Assembly: GCF_000368965.1 (NCBI RefSeq)
Contig: NZ_KB849780.1
Location: forward strand, 2,304,340-2,368,339
DNA from: Acinetobacter calcoaceticus DSM 30006 = CIP 81.8
Lineage (GTDB): Bacteria > Pseudomonadota > Gammaproteobacteria > Pseudomonadales > Moraxellaceae
DNA length: 64,000 nucleotides
Reading direction: 5' to 3'
The translations under genes were made by a program, and so were the position numbers. The notes below the pieces were generated by a model. The model worked only from the letters and a program-made list of their open reading frames with translations. It made no database searches and was not told where the DNA came from. This document shows, in pieces, positions 46,386 through 56,219 of this stretch. The first letter of the stretch is position 1. Every line of letters starts with the position of its first letter.

Positions 46386-47618
46386 TTAAGCAATTTTCCC
46401 ATCAATAATGCCTTTCTCTTTTAACGCAGCCAGTTCTTCTACTGTTTTAAATCTCGATAAGATTTGAGTAGTATGTTCACCCAGTTCTGGTGGCGCATGA
46501 TGGTATTCAACTGGAGTATCAGACAGTTTCATTGGTGAACCAATGGTTTGGAAGTTTTCATTTAAACGATGAGGAATATTCACCACCAAATTACGATGCA
46601 CAATTTGTGGTTCAGCCAAGGCATCTTCAATTGAGTTGATGACACCCACCGGTACTTTTAAAGCATGAATCATCTCAACCCATTCTTTGGCAGTTTTTTG
46701 CAAAAAGTGCTCTGATAATAAAGGAATCAGTTCATTTCGATACTTTACACGGTCTTGATTACGCACAAACTTTTCATTTTCGAGCAGCTCTGGGTAACCA
46801 ATCGCAATACACAAATCTTTAAACTGCTTGTCGTTACCACACGCAATAATAAATTCTTTATCTTTAGCCTTAAAAGTTTGATACGGCACAATACTCGGGT
46901 GTTGATTACCCATGCGCTGTGGTGCTTTACCTGAAGCTAAATAATTCATTCCCTGATTTGCCAGTGCCGCAACCTGCACATCAAGTAGTGACATATCAAT
47001 ATATTGACCACGCCCTGTGTGCGAACGTGCAATCAAGGCCGCTTGAATGGCAATGGTTGAATACAACCCAGTTTGAATGTCTACAACAGCCACACCAACC
47101 TTTTGCGCACCACCACTACCTGCAACATCATCAGGCTCGCCGGTAATGCTCATTAAGCCAGACATACCCTGAATAATAAAGTCATAACCGGGTTCTTCCG
47201 CACGCGGACCATCTTGCCCAAAACCGGTAATCGAGCAATAAACAAGATTGGGGTTGAGCTCACTTAATGACGCATAGTCCAAACCATATTTAGCCAAAGA
47301 CCCTGTCTTATAGTTTTCAATCACCACGTCGGCAGTCTTGGCAATTTCATAAATTAAGGCCTGACCTTCAGGTGTGGTAATGTCCACCGCAACCGAATAT
47401 TTATTGCGGTTGGTACACTGAAAATAGCCAGATTCACGGGTCATGTTTCCGTCTTGATCGGGCATCCATGGTGGTCCCCACATGCGGGTGTCATCACCAA
47501 CTCGAGGACGTTCAATTTTAATCACTTCCGCCCCAAGGTCTGCCAAGATTTGCCCACACCACGGACCTGCAAGCACACGACTTAAATCTAAAACCCGAAT
47601 TCCTTGTAATGCACCCAT
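46386..47618 (-). CDS. CaiB/BaiF class III CoA-transferase, probable glutarate CoA-transferase
   Basis: The 410-residue protein has the family start (GIRVLDLSRVLAGPWCGQILADLGAEVIKIE) and the catalytic Asp region VVDIQTG near residue 180. Class III transferases move CoA between carboxylic acids. It is the last gene of gcdH-MFS-CoA-transferase, so activation of glutarate with succinyl-CoA is the likely reaction (GcdG-type role). Confidence 0.85.
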   Translation of the reverse strand: MGALQGIRVLDLSRVLAGPWCGQILADLGAEVIKIERPRVGDDTRMWGPPWMPDQDGNMTRESGYFQCTNRNKYSVAVDITTPEGQALIYEIAKTADVVIENYKTGSLAKYGLDYASLSELNPNLVYCSITGFGQDGPRAEEPGYDFIIQGMSGLMSITGEPDDVAGSGGAQKVGVAVVDIQTGLYSTIAIQAALIARSHTGRGQYIDMSLLDVQVAALANQGMNYLASGKAPQRMGNQHPSIVPYQTFKAKDKEFIIACGNDKQFKDLCIAIGYPELLENEKFVRNQDRVKYRNELIPLLSEHFLQKTAKEWVEMIHALKVPVGVINSIEDALAEPQIVHRNLVVNIPHRLNENFQTIGSPMKLSDTPVEYHHAPPELGEHTTQILSRFKTVEELAALKEKGIIDGKIA

Positions 47619-47669
47619 AACGATACCCTTATCTTTTTAGAAGGCACTAACGCACCTTCTTGTCATTGT

Positions 47670-48995
47670 TTATGATTGTTTTTGCGGATCGTACTGACGA
47701 TCTTTAATAAATAAGCCCGGCAATACACCCGCAACAAAATACGCAGCACCCATCACAATAAAGGCCATGGTAAACGTACCGCCCGATGCCAAGAAACCAA
47801 TGGTAGCTGGTGCAATAGCTGCCCCGACACGACCAATGTTATAGGCACCGCCAATGGCTGTTCCGCGCACATCGGTTGAAAAACTTTCAGCCATATACGT
47901 CGCGTTTACACCGTATGGAATGCCATATAGGAAGCCAAAGGTGATCAATAAATACAAAATATTGTCAGGCGTATTAAAGAAAATAATGATTGGCAAGAAC
48001 ACGGCACTGGCAATTGTTCCGAACACAAAAACAGCACGGCGGTTAAATTTGTCAGCAAGATAATCCGCTAAAATTTTGCCTAGAATCATTGCGGTATATG
48101 AACCCACCATATAACTGGTTAAGTTTTTAAAGTTCATATGCACTTCTGTTTCTAAATAACTTGGCATCCAGTTGTTAATACCGTAATAGCCAAACTGTAA
48201 GAAGAATGCTGTAGTCATCCACAACAAAAACATTTTACGGTGCTTAAAGTTATTAAAAATTTGCTTATAGATGCTGCTACTTTTTGGTTTTTCATCCACC
48301 ACAATTTCTTTAGGCTGCCTATTGCCTTGTAAACTTTCAATTTTGGTGAGCTGCCAAGATTTTGGTTCTGGCACAAATCGTTGTAGAAAAATATTAACAA
48401 AAGCAGGCACCACGGTCAGAAAAAACAAAACACGCCAGCCATGATCGGGAATAATTGCACCAGCTAACAGCGTCGCAGCAATATAGCCCACTGTTTGGCC
48501 AGTCTGTAACGTGCCCAATACTGTTGTACGGTAAGTTGTCGGCACATATTCAGCCATTAAGGTATTACAGGCCATATAGAGTGCTCCAATTCCTAAAGCA
48601 CCAATAAAGCGTAAAGCCATAAATTGCTCGAAGCTTTGCGTAAAACCTAATAAACAAGTCGCTACCGAAAAGAAGGTTACCGAGTTGGCAATGGTTCTTA
48701 CACGACCAAACTTGTCACATGCCCAGCCACCTAAAATACCTCCAACGCCCATTCCTGCCAAAGAAGCACTGCCCAATGCACCTGCTTGAAAGGTACTTAA
48801 ACCAAACTCTGCCTTTAAACTGGTCAAGCTATAAGACAGCAGCATAATATCAATGCCATCGACCACCATCGCAAAATAGGCAAATAACAACGCCCATTTC
48901 CATGTATGAGGTCCGATCTTTTCATATGTTCCAAGGTTACTTGGAAATGTATTTCTTAATTCTTTCGATATTACTTGAACGTCATTGTTCATCAT
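47670..48995 (-). CDS. MFS aromatic/organic acid transporter
   Basis: The 441-residue protein is a 12-segment MFS carrier of the aromatic acid:H+ symporter type (FAYFAMVVDGIDIMLLSYSL, GWACDKFGRVRTIA, LADKFNRR). It lies between gcdH and the CoA-transferase on one strand, so it probably takes up glutarate or a precursor. The substrate is inferred from position only. Confidence 0.85.
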   Translation of the reverse strand: MMNNDVQVISKELRNTFPSNLGTYEKIGPHTWKWALLFAYFAMVVDGIDIMLLSYSLTSLKAEFGLSTFQAGALGSASLAGMGVGGILGGWACDKFGRVRTIANSVTFFSVATCLLGFTQSFEQFMALRFIGALGIGALYMACNTLMAEYVPTTYRTTVLGTLQTGQTVGYIAATLLAGAIIPDHGWRVLFFLTVVPAFVNIFLQRFVPEPKSWQLTKIESLQGNRQPKEIVVDEKPKSSSIYKQIFNNFKHRKMFLLWMTTAFFLQFGYYGINNWMPSYLETEVHMNFKNLTSYMVGSYTAMILGKILADYLADKFNRRAVFVFGTIASAVFLPIIIFFNTPDNILYLLITFGFLYGIPYGVNATYMAESFSTDVRGTAIGGAYNIGRVGAAIAPATIGFLASGGTFTMAFIVMGAAYFVAGVLPGLFIKDRQYDPQKQS

Positions 48996-49218
48996 TAGCT
49001 CCTCATTTTCCCAAATGAGTCATCGATAGCTTACTTATGTTTTCTGTATGACTTAATCTTTTATATTTTCATAACTTTACATTTAGTTTTAAGTACACAG
49101 AGGCACATCTTCACATGAGTATCCTTACGATGAATCTTGTCATTATCCATAAATTTTTGCGTAAAAATCCCTAAAGGCGCTCGCGAAAGAACACCTCTAT
49201 CTTTTAAAAATGAATTAG

Positions 49219-50439
49219 TTAGTTACTAAATGCTGCGATGCCTGTTTGTGCACGACCTAAAATCAATGCGTGAACATCATGTGTACCCTCGTAGGTATTC
49301 ACGACTTCAAGATTGACCAAATGACGTGCTACACCAAACTCATCGCTAATACCGTTTCCACCCATCATGTCACGTGCCATGCGAGCAATATCAAGCGCCT
49401 TTCCACAGTTGTTACGCTTAATTAAAGATGTGCCTTCAACTGACGCAATACCTTCATCTTTCATGCGTCCGAAACGTAAAGCTATTTGCAAACCTAATGC
49501 AATTTCAGTTTGCATATCTGCCAGTTTCTTTTGAATCAACTGATTTGCAGCCAAGGGACGACCAAATTGCTTGCGGTCCATTGTGTATCGATGTGCGGTA
49601 TGCCAACAGAACTCGGCAGCACCCATTGCACCCCATGCAATGCCATAGCGGGCACTATTTAGGCAAGTGAACGGGCCACGTAATCCTCGAACTTCAGGGA
49701 ATGCATTTTCTTCAGGCACAAAAACGTTATCCATCACAATTTCACCCGTAATCGATGCACGGAGACCGACCTTGCCATGAATGGCAGGTGCAGATAGCCC
49801 TTCCCAGCCCTTTTCTAAAATAAAGCCTCGAATATCACCCACATTACCTTCAGCAGAAACTTCTTTTGCCCAAACCACAAATACATCGGCAATTGGGCTG
49901 TTGGTAATCCACATTTTTGCGCCACTTAAACGATAACCACCGTCAACCTTTTTAGCACGCGTAATCATACTGCCTGGGTCTGAGCCATGGTCAGGTTCTG
50001 TTAAACCAAAACAGCCAATGTATTCACCAATTGCCAATTTAGGCAAATACTTCTGCTTTTGCTCTTCGGTACCAAATTCATGAATCGGAACCATCACTAA
50101 TGAGCTTTGTACACTCGCCATAGAGCGATAGCCCGAATCGACATATTCAATTTCACGTGCGACCAAACCATAACTCACATAGTTCAAACCTGCACCGCCA
50201 TATTGCTCAGGAATAGTTGGTCCCAATAAGCCAAGCTCTCCCATTTCACGAAAAATAGACGGATCTGTTTTTTCATGACGGAATTGTTCAAGTACACGGG
50301 GTTGCAGGCGTTCTTGGCAATAGGCATGAGCCGCATCACGAATCATGCGTTCATCTTCGGTAAGCTGTTGCTCAATTAAAAATGGGTCTTGCCAGTTAAA
50401 TTGAACTTTTGCTTTTTTTGTTGTCACCATGTGATTCAT
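49219..50439 (-). CDS. gcdH: Glutaryl-CoA dehydrogenase
   Basis: The 406-residue acyl-CoA dehydrogenase has GcdH features: [21 protein letters not shown], the FAD/substrate signature [17 protein letters not shown], and the catalytic Glu in [22 protein letters not shown]. It oxidises and decarboxylates glutaryl-CoA to crotonyl-CoA, in lysine and glutarate breakdown. It diverges from a GcvA-type LysR gene. GAGGA precedes the start. Confidence 0.93.
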   Translation of the reverse strand: MNHMVTTKKAKVQFNWQDPFLIEQQLTEDERMIRDAAHAYCQERLQPRVLEQFRHEKTDPSIFREMGELGLLGPTIPEQYGGAGLNYVSYGLVAREIEYVDSGYRSMASVQSSLVMVPIHEFGTEEQKQKYLPKLAIGEYIGCFGLTEPDHGSDPGSMITRAKKVDGGYRLSGAKMWITNSPIADVFVVWAKEVSAEGNVGDIRGFILEKGWEGLSAPAIHGKVGLRASITGEIVMDNVFVPEENAFPEVRGLRGPFTCLNSARYGIAWGAMGAAEFCWHTAHRYTMDRKQFGRPLAANQLIQKKLADMQTEIALGLQIALRFGRMKDEGIASVEGTSLIKRNNCGKALDIARMARDMMGGNGISDEFGVARHLVNLEVVNTYEGTHDVHALILGRAQTGIAAFSN

Positions 50440-50684
50440 CGCATCCTCTGCTTGATTTGATCTTCTTTATTTAACTCGATGTTATGCGTGAAAAATGCAG
50501 TAATCAAACGATAAATCTTCATGCAGATATGCGACTTACGCATATTTAAAATAAGTCACATTAAATTTAGATATTTAATTGGTTGTATTTCATTAAAAAT
50601 GGCTTATTTTTATACTAAACTCTGCTATCTGCATTTAGGTCATATGCTGTTTTGAAATATGACGACAAATAAAAGGATTTATTT

Positions 50685-51635
50685 ATGCGAAGAAGTATCC
50701 CATCAATTCAGGGCCTGATTTGCTTTGAAAGTGCAGCAAAACATCTAAGTTATACCTATGCTGCGCAAGAGTTATGTATTACTCAAAGTGCGGTCTCTCG
50801 CCAAATTCAGCAGCTAGAAGATTTCTTGGGAGTTGAACTCTTTATACGTACTCGGCATGGCGTTGAACTCACCATTGCAGGTCAACAGTATTTTAAAAGC
50901 ATTAAACCCTACTTATTAGGGCTAGAGAAATGTACGGCCGATGTGATTTCTCATAAGGGTTTAGGTGGAACATTAAAGCTAGGTGTCGTTCCTACCTTTG
51001 CAACACGCTGGCTGTTACCCAAACTTCATCTTTTAAATCAAAAATACCCTGAAATTACGGTTCACTTAGAGACCAGTACCAAACCTTTTTTATTTAATGA
51101 CAATATTTTTGACGCTGCTATTTTTGCAGGCACACAGCAGCAAATTGACCACTGGCCCGACATACAAGCGCATTATTTAATGGATGAGGAAATTGTACCT
51201 GTATGCTCCCCGAGGCTGATCGAAAAGTATTTTCCAGATGCCATGATGATCAATGAAAATACCTATGATTTAAGCCCCGAAGATTTACTAAATATTCCCT
51301 TACTTCAACAAACCACTCGGCCTAGCATTTGGCAAGAATGGTTTCTGACTCATCACATGCAACATCCAAAGCCCTTTGATGGACAACGCCATGAGTTATT
51401 TTCAATGCTTGCCGTTGCTGCCAGTCATGACATGGGAATGGCCTTAATTCCGCAAATGTTGATTGAGTCGGAACTACAAAAAAAAGAACTTGTTATTGTT
51501 TCCAATAAAAAACTAAAAGGCAGCCGAAAGTACTACCTCATCCATTCAAGCCAAGACATCACACCGACCATTCAGAAATTTGTCGACTGGATTTACTACG
51601 AATTAGAGCAGCTAAAAAGTAACACAGCTCTATAG
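50685..51635 (+). CDS. GcvA-type LysR regulator, probable glutarate regulator
   Basis: The 316-residue protein has the GcvA-like LysR start (RRSIPSIQGLICFESAAKHL) and HTH (SYTYAAQELCITQSAVSRQIQQLE). It diverges from gcdH with a 245-bp gap, the position of the glutarate regulator (GcdR) in pseudomonads. An AT-rich inverted region lies between. An intrinsic terminator follows. Confidence 0.85.
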   Translation: MRRSIPSIQGLICFESAAKHLSYTYAAQELCITQSAVSRQIQQLEDFLGVELFIRTRHGVELTIAGQQYFKSIKPYLLGLEKCTADVISHKGLGGTLKLGVVPTFATRWLLPKLHLLNQKYPEITVHLETSTKPFLFNDNIFDAAIFAGTQQQIDHWPDIQAHYLMDEEIVPVCSPRLIEKYFPDAMMINENTYDLSPEDLLNIPLLQQTTRPSIWQEWFLTHHMQHPKPFDGQRHELFSMLAVAASHDMGMALIPQMLIESELQKKELVIVSNKKLKGSRKYYLIHSSQDITPTIQKFVDWIYYELEQLKSNTAL

Positions 51636-51675
51636 CTATTATTGAATACCCAATATTGCGATTTATACTCATAAA

Positions 51676-51708
51676 AAAAGGTTGTGATTAATGAGATCAC
51701 AACCTTTT
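51676..51708. terminator. Bidirectional terminator
   Basis: AAAAGGTTGTGAT (51676-51688) pairs perfectly with ATCACAACCTTTT (51696-51708). It separates the convergent LysR and alcohol dehydrogenase genes. Confidence 0.9.
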
Positions 51709-51731
51709 AATTAACCGTAATTTACTTTGAA

Positions 51732-52907
51732 TTAATGACTCATCAATTGAATATCTGAACCACTACGTTTCGGGTCAATCAAAATTTTGGCATGCTGTTC
51801 AGGATCGCGTAACGCTTCAAATGCACTCGTAACACCCTCTAAGCCGACTACACCGGTAATCAATGGTGAACAGTTCACTTTACCTTCTGCAATCATGTGT
51901 AGCGCATCTCTAAACTCAAGCGGTGTATACCCCAACACAAATTGAATTTCTAACTCTTTATTAATCGCAAGTGCGGGTTCTATTTTGTCACTTTGCATGC
52001 AGACGCCCACCCCAACAATTCGGGAAAACAAAGGTGCACCTTCTATAATTTGCTGCAAAACACCTGGTACGCCCACACACTCAAAAATAACCGGACGTTT
52101 TGGCAAAGCGCCTAACTTATCAATCATGCGCCACCCATGCCACCATGGTAAGCGTGTCGCTTGTAACTTATCAAACAGCCCCATGCCCATGTTAATTGCA
52201 TCAGATACATTGCCCAGCAAACCAAACTCTTTCCAGTTAGCAAATGGCGATGTTTCTTTAGGGTCTACCACAATATCGGCACCACATTGCTCAGCAAGCT
52301 TACGGCGGTTTGGCGAAAAATCACTGGCAACTACAGTTTTAACCCCAGCCGCTTTAAGCATTAAAATAACACCTAGCCCGACAGGACCGCAGCCAATCAC
52401 AATAGCAGGCTCACTGGTTTTAACACGGCTACGGCGAACAGCATGCAATGCAACTGCCATAGGTTCAGTCATGGCAGCACTATCTACATCTAAGCCATTG
52501 GGTACTTCAAACATCAGGCTTGATTGAGCAAGTACTTGCTCTGCATAGCCACCAGATGCATTTGGAGAAAGCCCTGTAGATAAATAACCATGCTGATCTA
52601 CATTTAAAAGAGGCATTGCACAAACAAGTGTGTCGGCTTTAAATTTATGACGAGTTTTTGGACCATAATCCAAAACTTTGCCACAAAACTCATGTCCCAG
52701 TACGAATGGATCGGTAGATTTTGCTAAACCATTAAACCCGACACGTGCGGCTAAATCATGCATGTGGTCGCAGTGATGTTGCATATGCAAATCAGAGCCA
52801 CAAATCCCGCATCGAACCACTTCTAATAACACCTGTCCTTTTGTAGGAGTTAATTTCGGCTGATCCACCACTTCTAATTTTGATTGATGACAAAGTACCG
52901 ACTTCAT
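51732..52907 (-). CDS. Zinc-dependent medium-chain dehydrogenase
   Basis: The 391-residue protein is an MDR alcohol/polyol dehydrogenase: catalytic zinc region VRCGICGSDLHMQHH and GHEFCGKV, Rossmann motif VIGCGPVGLGVILMLKAAG. It lacks the usual four-Cys structural zinc loop (residues ~95-115 have a single Cys), like some 2,3-butanediol and threonine dehydrogenase relatives. The substrate cannot be told. It stands alone, with a terminator behind it. Confidence 0.82.
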   Translation of the reverse strand: MKSVLCHQSKLEVVDQPKLTPTKGQVLLEVVRCGICGSDLHMQHHCDHMHDLAARVGFNGLAKSTDPFVLGHEFCGKVLDYGPKTRHKFKADTLVCAMPLLNVDQHGYLSTGLSPNASGGYAEQVLAQSSLMFEVPNGLDVDSAAMTEPMAVALHAVRRSRVKTSEPAIVIGCGPVGLGVILMLKAAGVKTVVASDFSPNRRKLAEQCGADIVVDPKETSPFANWKEFGLLGNVSDAINMGMGLFDKLQATRLPWWHGWRMIDKLGALPKRPVIFECVGVPGVLQQIIEGAPLFSRIVGVGVCMQSDKIEPALAINKELEIQFVLGYTPLEFRDALHMIAEGKVNCSPLITGVVGLEGVTSAFEALRDPEQHAKILIDPKRSGSDIQLMSH

Positions 52908-53309
52908 TTGAACGCTTCCTATTTCTTCTTTTCATTTACTTGCCAGAAATAGATTTCTACAGATAAATTAATCGCCTTATCAGTTTGGTCTTTAGCAAGC
53001 CTTCACTCATATTTACAAGTAACAGATGAAATACCAATGACCATTCTTTAGCCAATCCATTGTTAAAGAGTCAACAGTAGACAGGCTCAGCGAGATTAAA
53101 AACAATAAAAATCTTAGTGCTTGTATATTACACAGACTGCGTTATCTTCTTAGGCCAGAACAATGTCATCAAAATTAAAACTTAAACCAATATATTAAGT
53201 TCAAAAAACTCAACTAAATCCCTTTTCACAAAAACATAGCAAATCCAAACTTTTATCAATTGCTTCAAACAGGCATGATGAATTGATATGAACAGATAAG
53301 AAGAAACCT
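52908..53309. other. Divergent promoter region
   Basis: This 402-bp region separates the dehydrogenase and adenosine deaminase genes. It is AT-rich and I see no ORF, operator or RNA in it. Confidence 0.5.
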
Positions 53310-54305
53310 ATGATTACAAAAACACTTCCCCTTACAGATATTCATCGCCATCTTGATGGCAACATCCGCATTCAAACGATTTTAGAATTAGGGCAACAAT
53401 ACCATTTAGATTTGCCTGCCTACGACGTTGAAACGTTACGTCCGCATGTACAAGTCATTAACAACGAACCGGATTTATTAAGTTTTTTATCTAAGCTAGA
53501 TTGGAGCGTAAAAGTATTAGCCAGTTTAGATGCCTGCAAACGAATTGCACTTGAAAACATGCAAGATGCTGCACAACAAGGCCTAGACTATGTAGAACTT
53601 CGTTTCTCACCAGGTTACATGGGCATGACGCATCAACTACCGCTTGAAGGCGTTGTTGAAGCAGTCATTGCGGGTGTAAAAGAAGGCAGTCAAACTTACG
53701 GGGTAAAAGCGAATTTAATTGGCATTATGAGTCGTACTTTTGGTCAGGAAGCCTGTGAAAAAGAATTAAATGCTTTACTTGCCCATAAAAATGATATTAA
53801 AGCTTTAGACCTTGCTGGAGATGAACTTGGTTTTCCGGGCAATTTATTTATTGATCACTTTAAAAAAGCACGTGATGCAGGTTGGCACATTACGGTACAT
53901 GCAGGCGAAGCTGCCGGCCCAGAAAGTATTTGGCAAGCCATTGAAGAATTAGGTGCTGAACGGATTGGACATGGTGTTAAAGCGGTTCAAGATTTGAAGC
54001 TGTTAGATTATTTAGCTAAACATGAAATTGGCATTGAATCTTGCCTCACCTCAAACGTTCAAACCAACACAGTACCTTCATTGGCACAACATCCATTAAA
54101 GACTTTTTTAGAGCATGGCGTTCTTGCGACTATTAATACTGATGACCCTGCTGTAGAAGGTATTGAGATACAACATGAATATTTAAGTGCTGCCCCATTG
54201 GCAGGATTAACCGCTGAGCAAATTTATACAGCTCAGGAAAATGGACTTAAAATCGCATTTTTATCAGATAAAGAAAAAAATGAGTTAAGACAGAAATATC
54301 AGTAA
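53310..54305 (+). CDS. add: Adenosine deaminase
   Basis: The 331-residue protein shows the full motif set: DIHRHLDG (His12, His14), [26 protein letters not shown] and NTDDPAV. It converts adenosine and deoxyadenosine to (deoxy)inosine in purine salvage, using one zinc ion. Length fits the bacterial Add family. It is a single gene followed by a terminator and then the tRNA locus. Confidence 0.93.
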   Translation: MITKTLPLTDIHRHLDGNIRIQTILELGQQYHLDLPAYDVETLRPHVQVINNEPDLLSFLSKLDWSVKVLASLDACKRIALENMQDAAQQGLDYVELRFSPGYMGMTHQLPLEGVVEAVIAGVKEGSQTYGVKANLIGIMSRTFGQEACEKELNALLAHKNDIKALDLAGDELGFPGNLFIDHFKKARDAGWHITVHAGEAAGPESIWQAIEELGAERIGHGVKAVQDLKLLDYLAKHEIGIESCLTSNVQTNTVPSLAQHPLKTFLEHGVLATINTDDPAVEGIEIQHEYLSAAPLAGLTAEQIYTAQENGLKIAFLSDKEKNELRQKYQ

Positions 54306-54398
54306 CAGAGAACAGAGGTTATATGTATATAAGGAATACGAGTTCAAATATTGGAGTGAGTTTGAATTAAAATTTTGAAATAGAAAACAAAAAAATTC

Positions 54399-54430
54399 CT
54401 TCTATCGATAAGATAAGAAGAAATTCTTTT
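54399..54430. terminator. Hairpin between add and tRNA-Pro
   Basis: CTTCTATC (54399-54406) pairs with GATAAGAAG (54412-54420) with one bulge, between an A-run and a T-run. It probably ends both add (+) and the tRNA transcript (-). Confidence 0.7.
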
Positions 54431-54472
54431 TAATATTTGGGATATTTTATAAAGCTTGAACGCTTTTAAATA

Positions 54473-54549
54473 TGGTCGGAGCAGTAGGATTCGAACCTAC
54501 GACTCCCTGGTCCCAAACCAGGTGCACTACCAGGCTGTGCTATGCTCCG
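54473..54549 (-). tRNA. tRNA-Pro (anticodon TGG), CCA encoded
   Basis: The minus strand folds into a full cloverleaf of 77 nt: acceptor CGGAGCA/TGCTCCG, D-arm with GCCTGGTAGTGC, anticodon arm CCTGGTTTGGGACCAGG with TGG, T-arm GTAGGTTCGAATCCTAC and encoded CCA. It lies just downstream of the tRNA-His-like fragment that marks the element end. Confidence 0.95.
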
Positions 54550-54553
54550 AAAT

Positions 54554-54581
54554 TGGGGTGAATGACGGGATTCGAACCCAC
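54554..54581 (-). other. 3' fragment of a tRNA-His-like gene, probable attachment site
   Basis: The minus strand reads a T-arm (GGGTTCGAATCCC) and acceptor end CATTCAC, then C, then CCA. A C discriminator base before CCA is characteristic of tRNA-His. The D and anticodon arms are missing, so it is not a tRNA. It sits 4 bp from tRNA-Pro and 285 bp from the integrase stop, as expected of the duplicated att core left by integration into tRNA-His. Confidence 0.65.
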
Positions 54582-54866
54582 CACAATTAGGCACATAGAT
54601 ATATATAAATCAGTTATTTAGGTTACAACCATTCTTTAAAAATACTAAATATGGGAATTTTGGTTCTTTTATACAGGTTAGTGGCCAAGCTTTAATTGTT
54701 ATTTATGTCCACTTTTAGAGACGTGCTGAATCAATGGCTTAAGCTTTATTGGCAGCTCTATACGTTTTGAAGTAATGGAGTAATAAATAAAAAAAGTGCC
54801 TAGAGTAATAGGCACTTATAAAAGGTTTTGAATGTAAGGTTTCGAGTAAGTCTGAAGTAAATAGAA

Positions 54867-56027
54867 TTACATCGTGATGTAGTTGTTTAGCTTGGTAATG
54901 TAATCTGGCAGATCCTCTGCAATTAGCTTACCGTAATGTTTATAAATCATAGATGTATCACTGTGACCAAGCTGCTCTGCAATCCATTCTGGAGGAACTT
55001 GTCCAGACGTTAAAAGTTGGCTTGCGAATGTATGTCTGCCTTGGTTAATCCCACGTCTCCGCACCTTTGCCTTGTTTAAATGTTTATTCCAACGATAGCG
55101 CAGTTCATGATATTCAAAATGATTCGACCGTTCGTGGTTAATCCAGACAAAACGAACTTTTTCGGCTCTCCTGGTCTTATTATCACGCTGAAGTACTTCA
55201 ATTGTTTTTGCTCGAGCATTACCTGTGATTTGATATTGTTTTTTGAGAGCCGTAATTGCCGGTTCAAGAAGTTTGATTTTCCTCTTTCTGCGTCGATTCT
55301 TGGTGACCCGATAAATTCCCCGGACATAAGATCTAGAAATTTGGATAGTACCCTTCTCTAAGTCAATATCTTCCCAAGCGATCGGGATCTGCTCCGACAT
55401 CGAAAGGCCAGTCCAGAACAAACAAGGCAACAAATTTTGAATATCGAGATCCGTTTCAGTATTTAAGATCATTGCAATCTCAACTTTGCTAAATGGATCT
55501 GGTTCTGGCGTATCAACTTGGTGAATTACAATGTTTTCAAATGGGTTATAAGGCATTTGACGTTCATCGCGCCATATCGCATGGATCTGCGAAAAACGAG
55601 TAATAATTTCTCGTACGGTCTTATTGTTTAAGCTATCTTTTAAGTGCTCAATCCACTTTTTAAGCATGTTTGTATTTATATCTTTTGGGTTAATTTGGCC
55701 CCATTTTGGAATGATGTGATTGTAAACATGGCCCTTATAAGAATCATAAGTACTCGGTGCAACCTCTTTAATGGTTTGGCTCAAATAAAGCTGGGCATAG
55801 TAAGTAACCTGATTATTTTGTAAGTGTTTTGAGTTTGGAAAATGTTTGGCCAAGCTGAATTGCTCCAGCTGTATTTCTAATTTTATTAAGTTGGCCAGTT
55901 TCTCTGCTCTATCTTGATTCTCTGGAGTAAAGGCCCAGTCTAAAGTTTCTTTAATGGCTGGTTCTGTTGCGATCGGACGCATCCAAATTCGCATCGATTT
56001 ACCACGGATTTCGAGTCCTGCAGACAT
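54867..56027 (-). CDS. Tyrosine-recombinase integrase, ArmDNA-bind/DUF3596 type
   Basis: The 386-residue protein has an N-terminal DUF3596-like arm-binding domain (LDWAFTPENQDRAEKLANLI ... FSLAKHFPNS), a core-binding domain (~70-165) and a catalytic domain. Visible catalytic residues are Arg331 (NQGRHTFAS), His355 (EQLGHSD) and Tyr362 (IYKHYGK). The first catalytic Arg, normally in TGLR.SE, is Ser209 here (TGLSMSE). It lies next to the tRNA fragment. It may be inactive or compensate elsewhere. Confidence 0.88.
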   Translation of the reverse strand: MSAGLEIRGKSMRIWMRPIATEPAIKETLDWAFTPENQDRAEKLANLIKLEIQLEQFSLAKHFPNSKHLQNNQVTYYAQLYLSQTIKEVAPSTYDSYKGHVYNHIIPKWGQINPKDINTNMLKKWIEHLKDSLNNKTVREIITRFSQIHAIWRDERQMPYNPFENIVIHQVDTPEPDPFSKVEIAMILNTETDLDIQNLLPCLFWTGLSMSEQIPIAWEDIDLEKGTIQISRSYVRGIYRVTKNRRRKRKIKLLEPAITALKKQYQITGNARAKTIEVLQRDNKTRRAEKVRFVWINHERSNHFEYHELRYRWNKHLNKAKVRRRGINQGRHTFASQLLTSGQVPPEWIAEQLGHSDTSMIYKHYGKLIAEDLPDYITKLNNYITM

Positions 56028-56138
56028 AAGTAGACCTACATTTAAGTATCTTAAAATATTGACATATTTTATTTAAATAACTTTTTCATCGGAGGTGATT
56101 AAAAGGTGCTTAAAAGGTGTAGGATTTTATATTGCACA

Positions 56139-56161
56139 ATAGTGAATCACTATGTCACTAT
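56139..56161. promoter_or_regulatory. Three ATAGTGA-type half sites between int and the two-gene unit
   Basis: ATAGTGA (56139-56145) and TCACTAT (56147-56153) form a 7-bp-armed palindrome, and a second TCACTAT follows at 56155-56161. The same half sites occur as an inverted pair at 61620-61644 before the element's repressor gene. They are candidate repressor operators. Confidence 0.55.
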
Positions 56162-56219
56162 ACTCAACATTCGCTTCATGAAGTATAATTTTTTTATTAT
56201 TTGGTGGAACTCATAAAAA

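Noticed and set aside
54554..54586. A second complete tRNA next to tRNA-Pro
   Set aside because: Only the T-arm and the 3' acceptor strand can be formed; there is no D-arm, anticodon arm or 5' acceptor strand.
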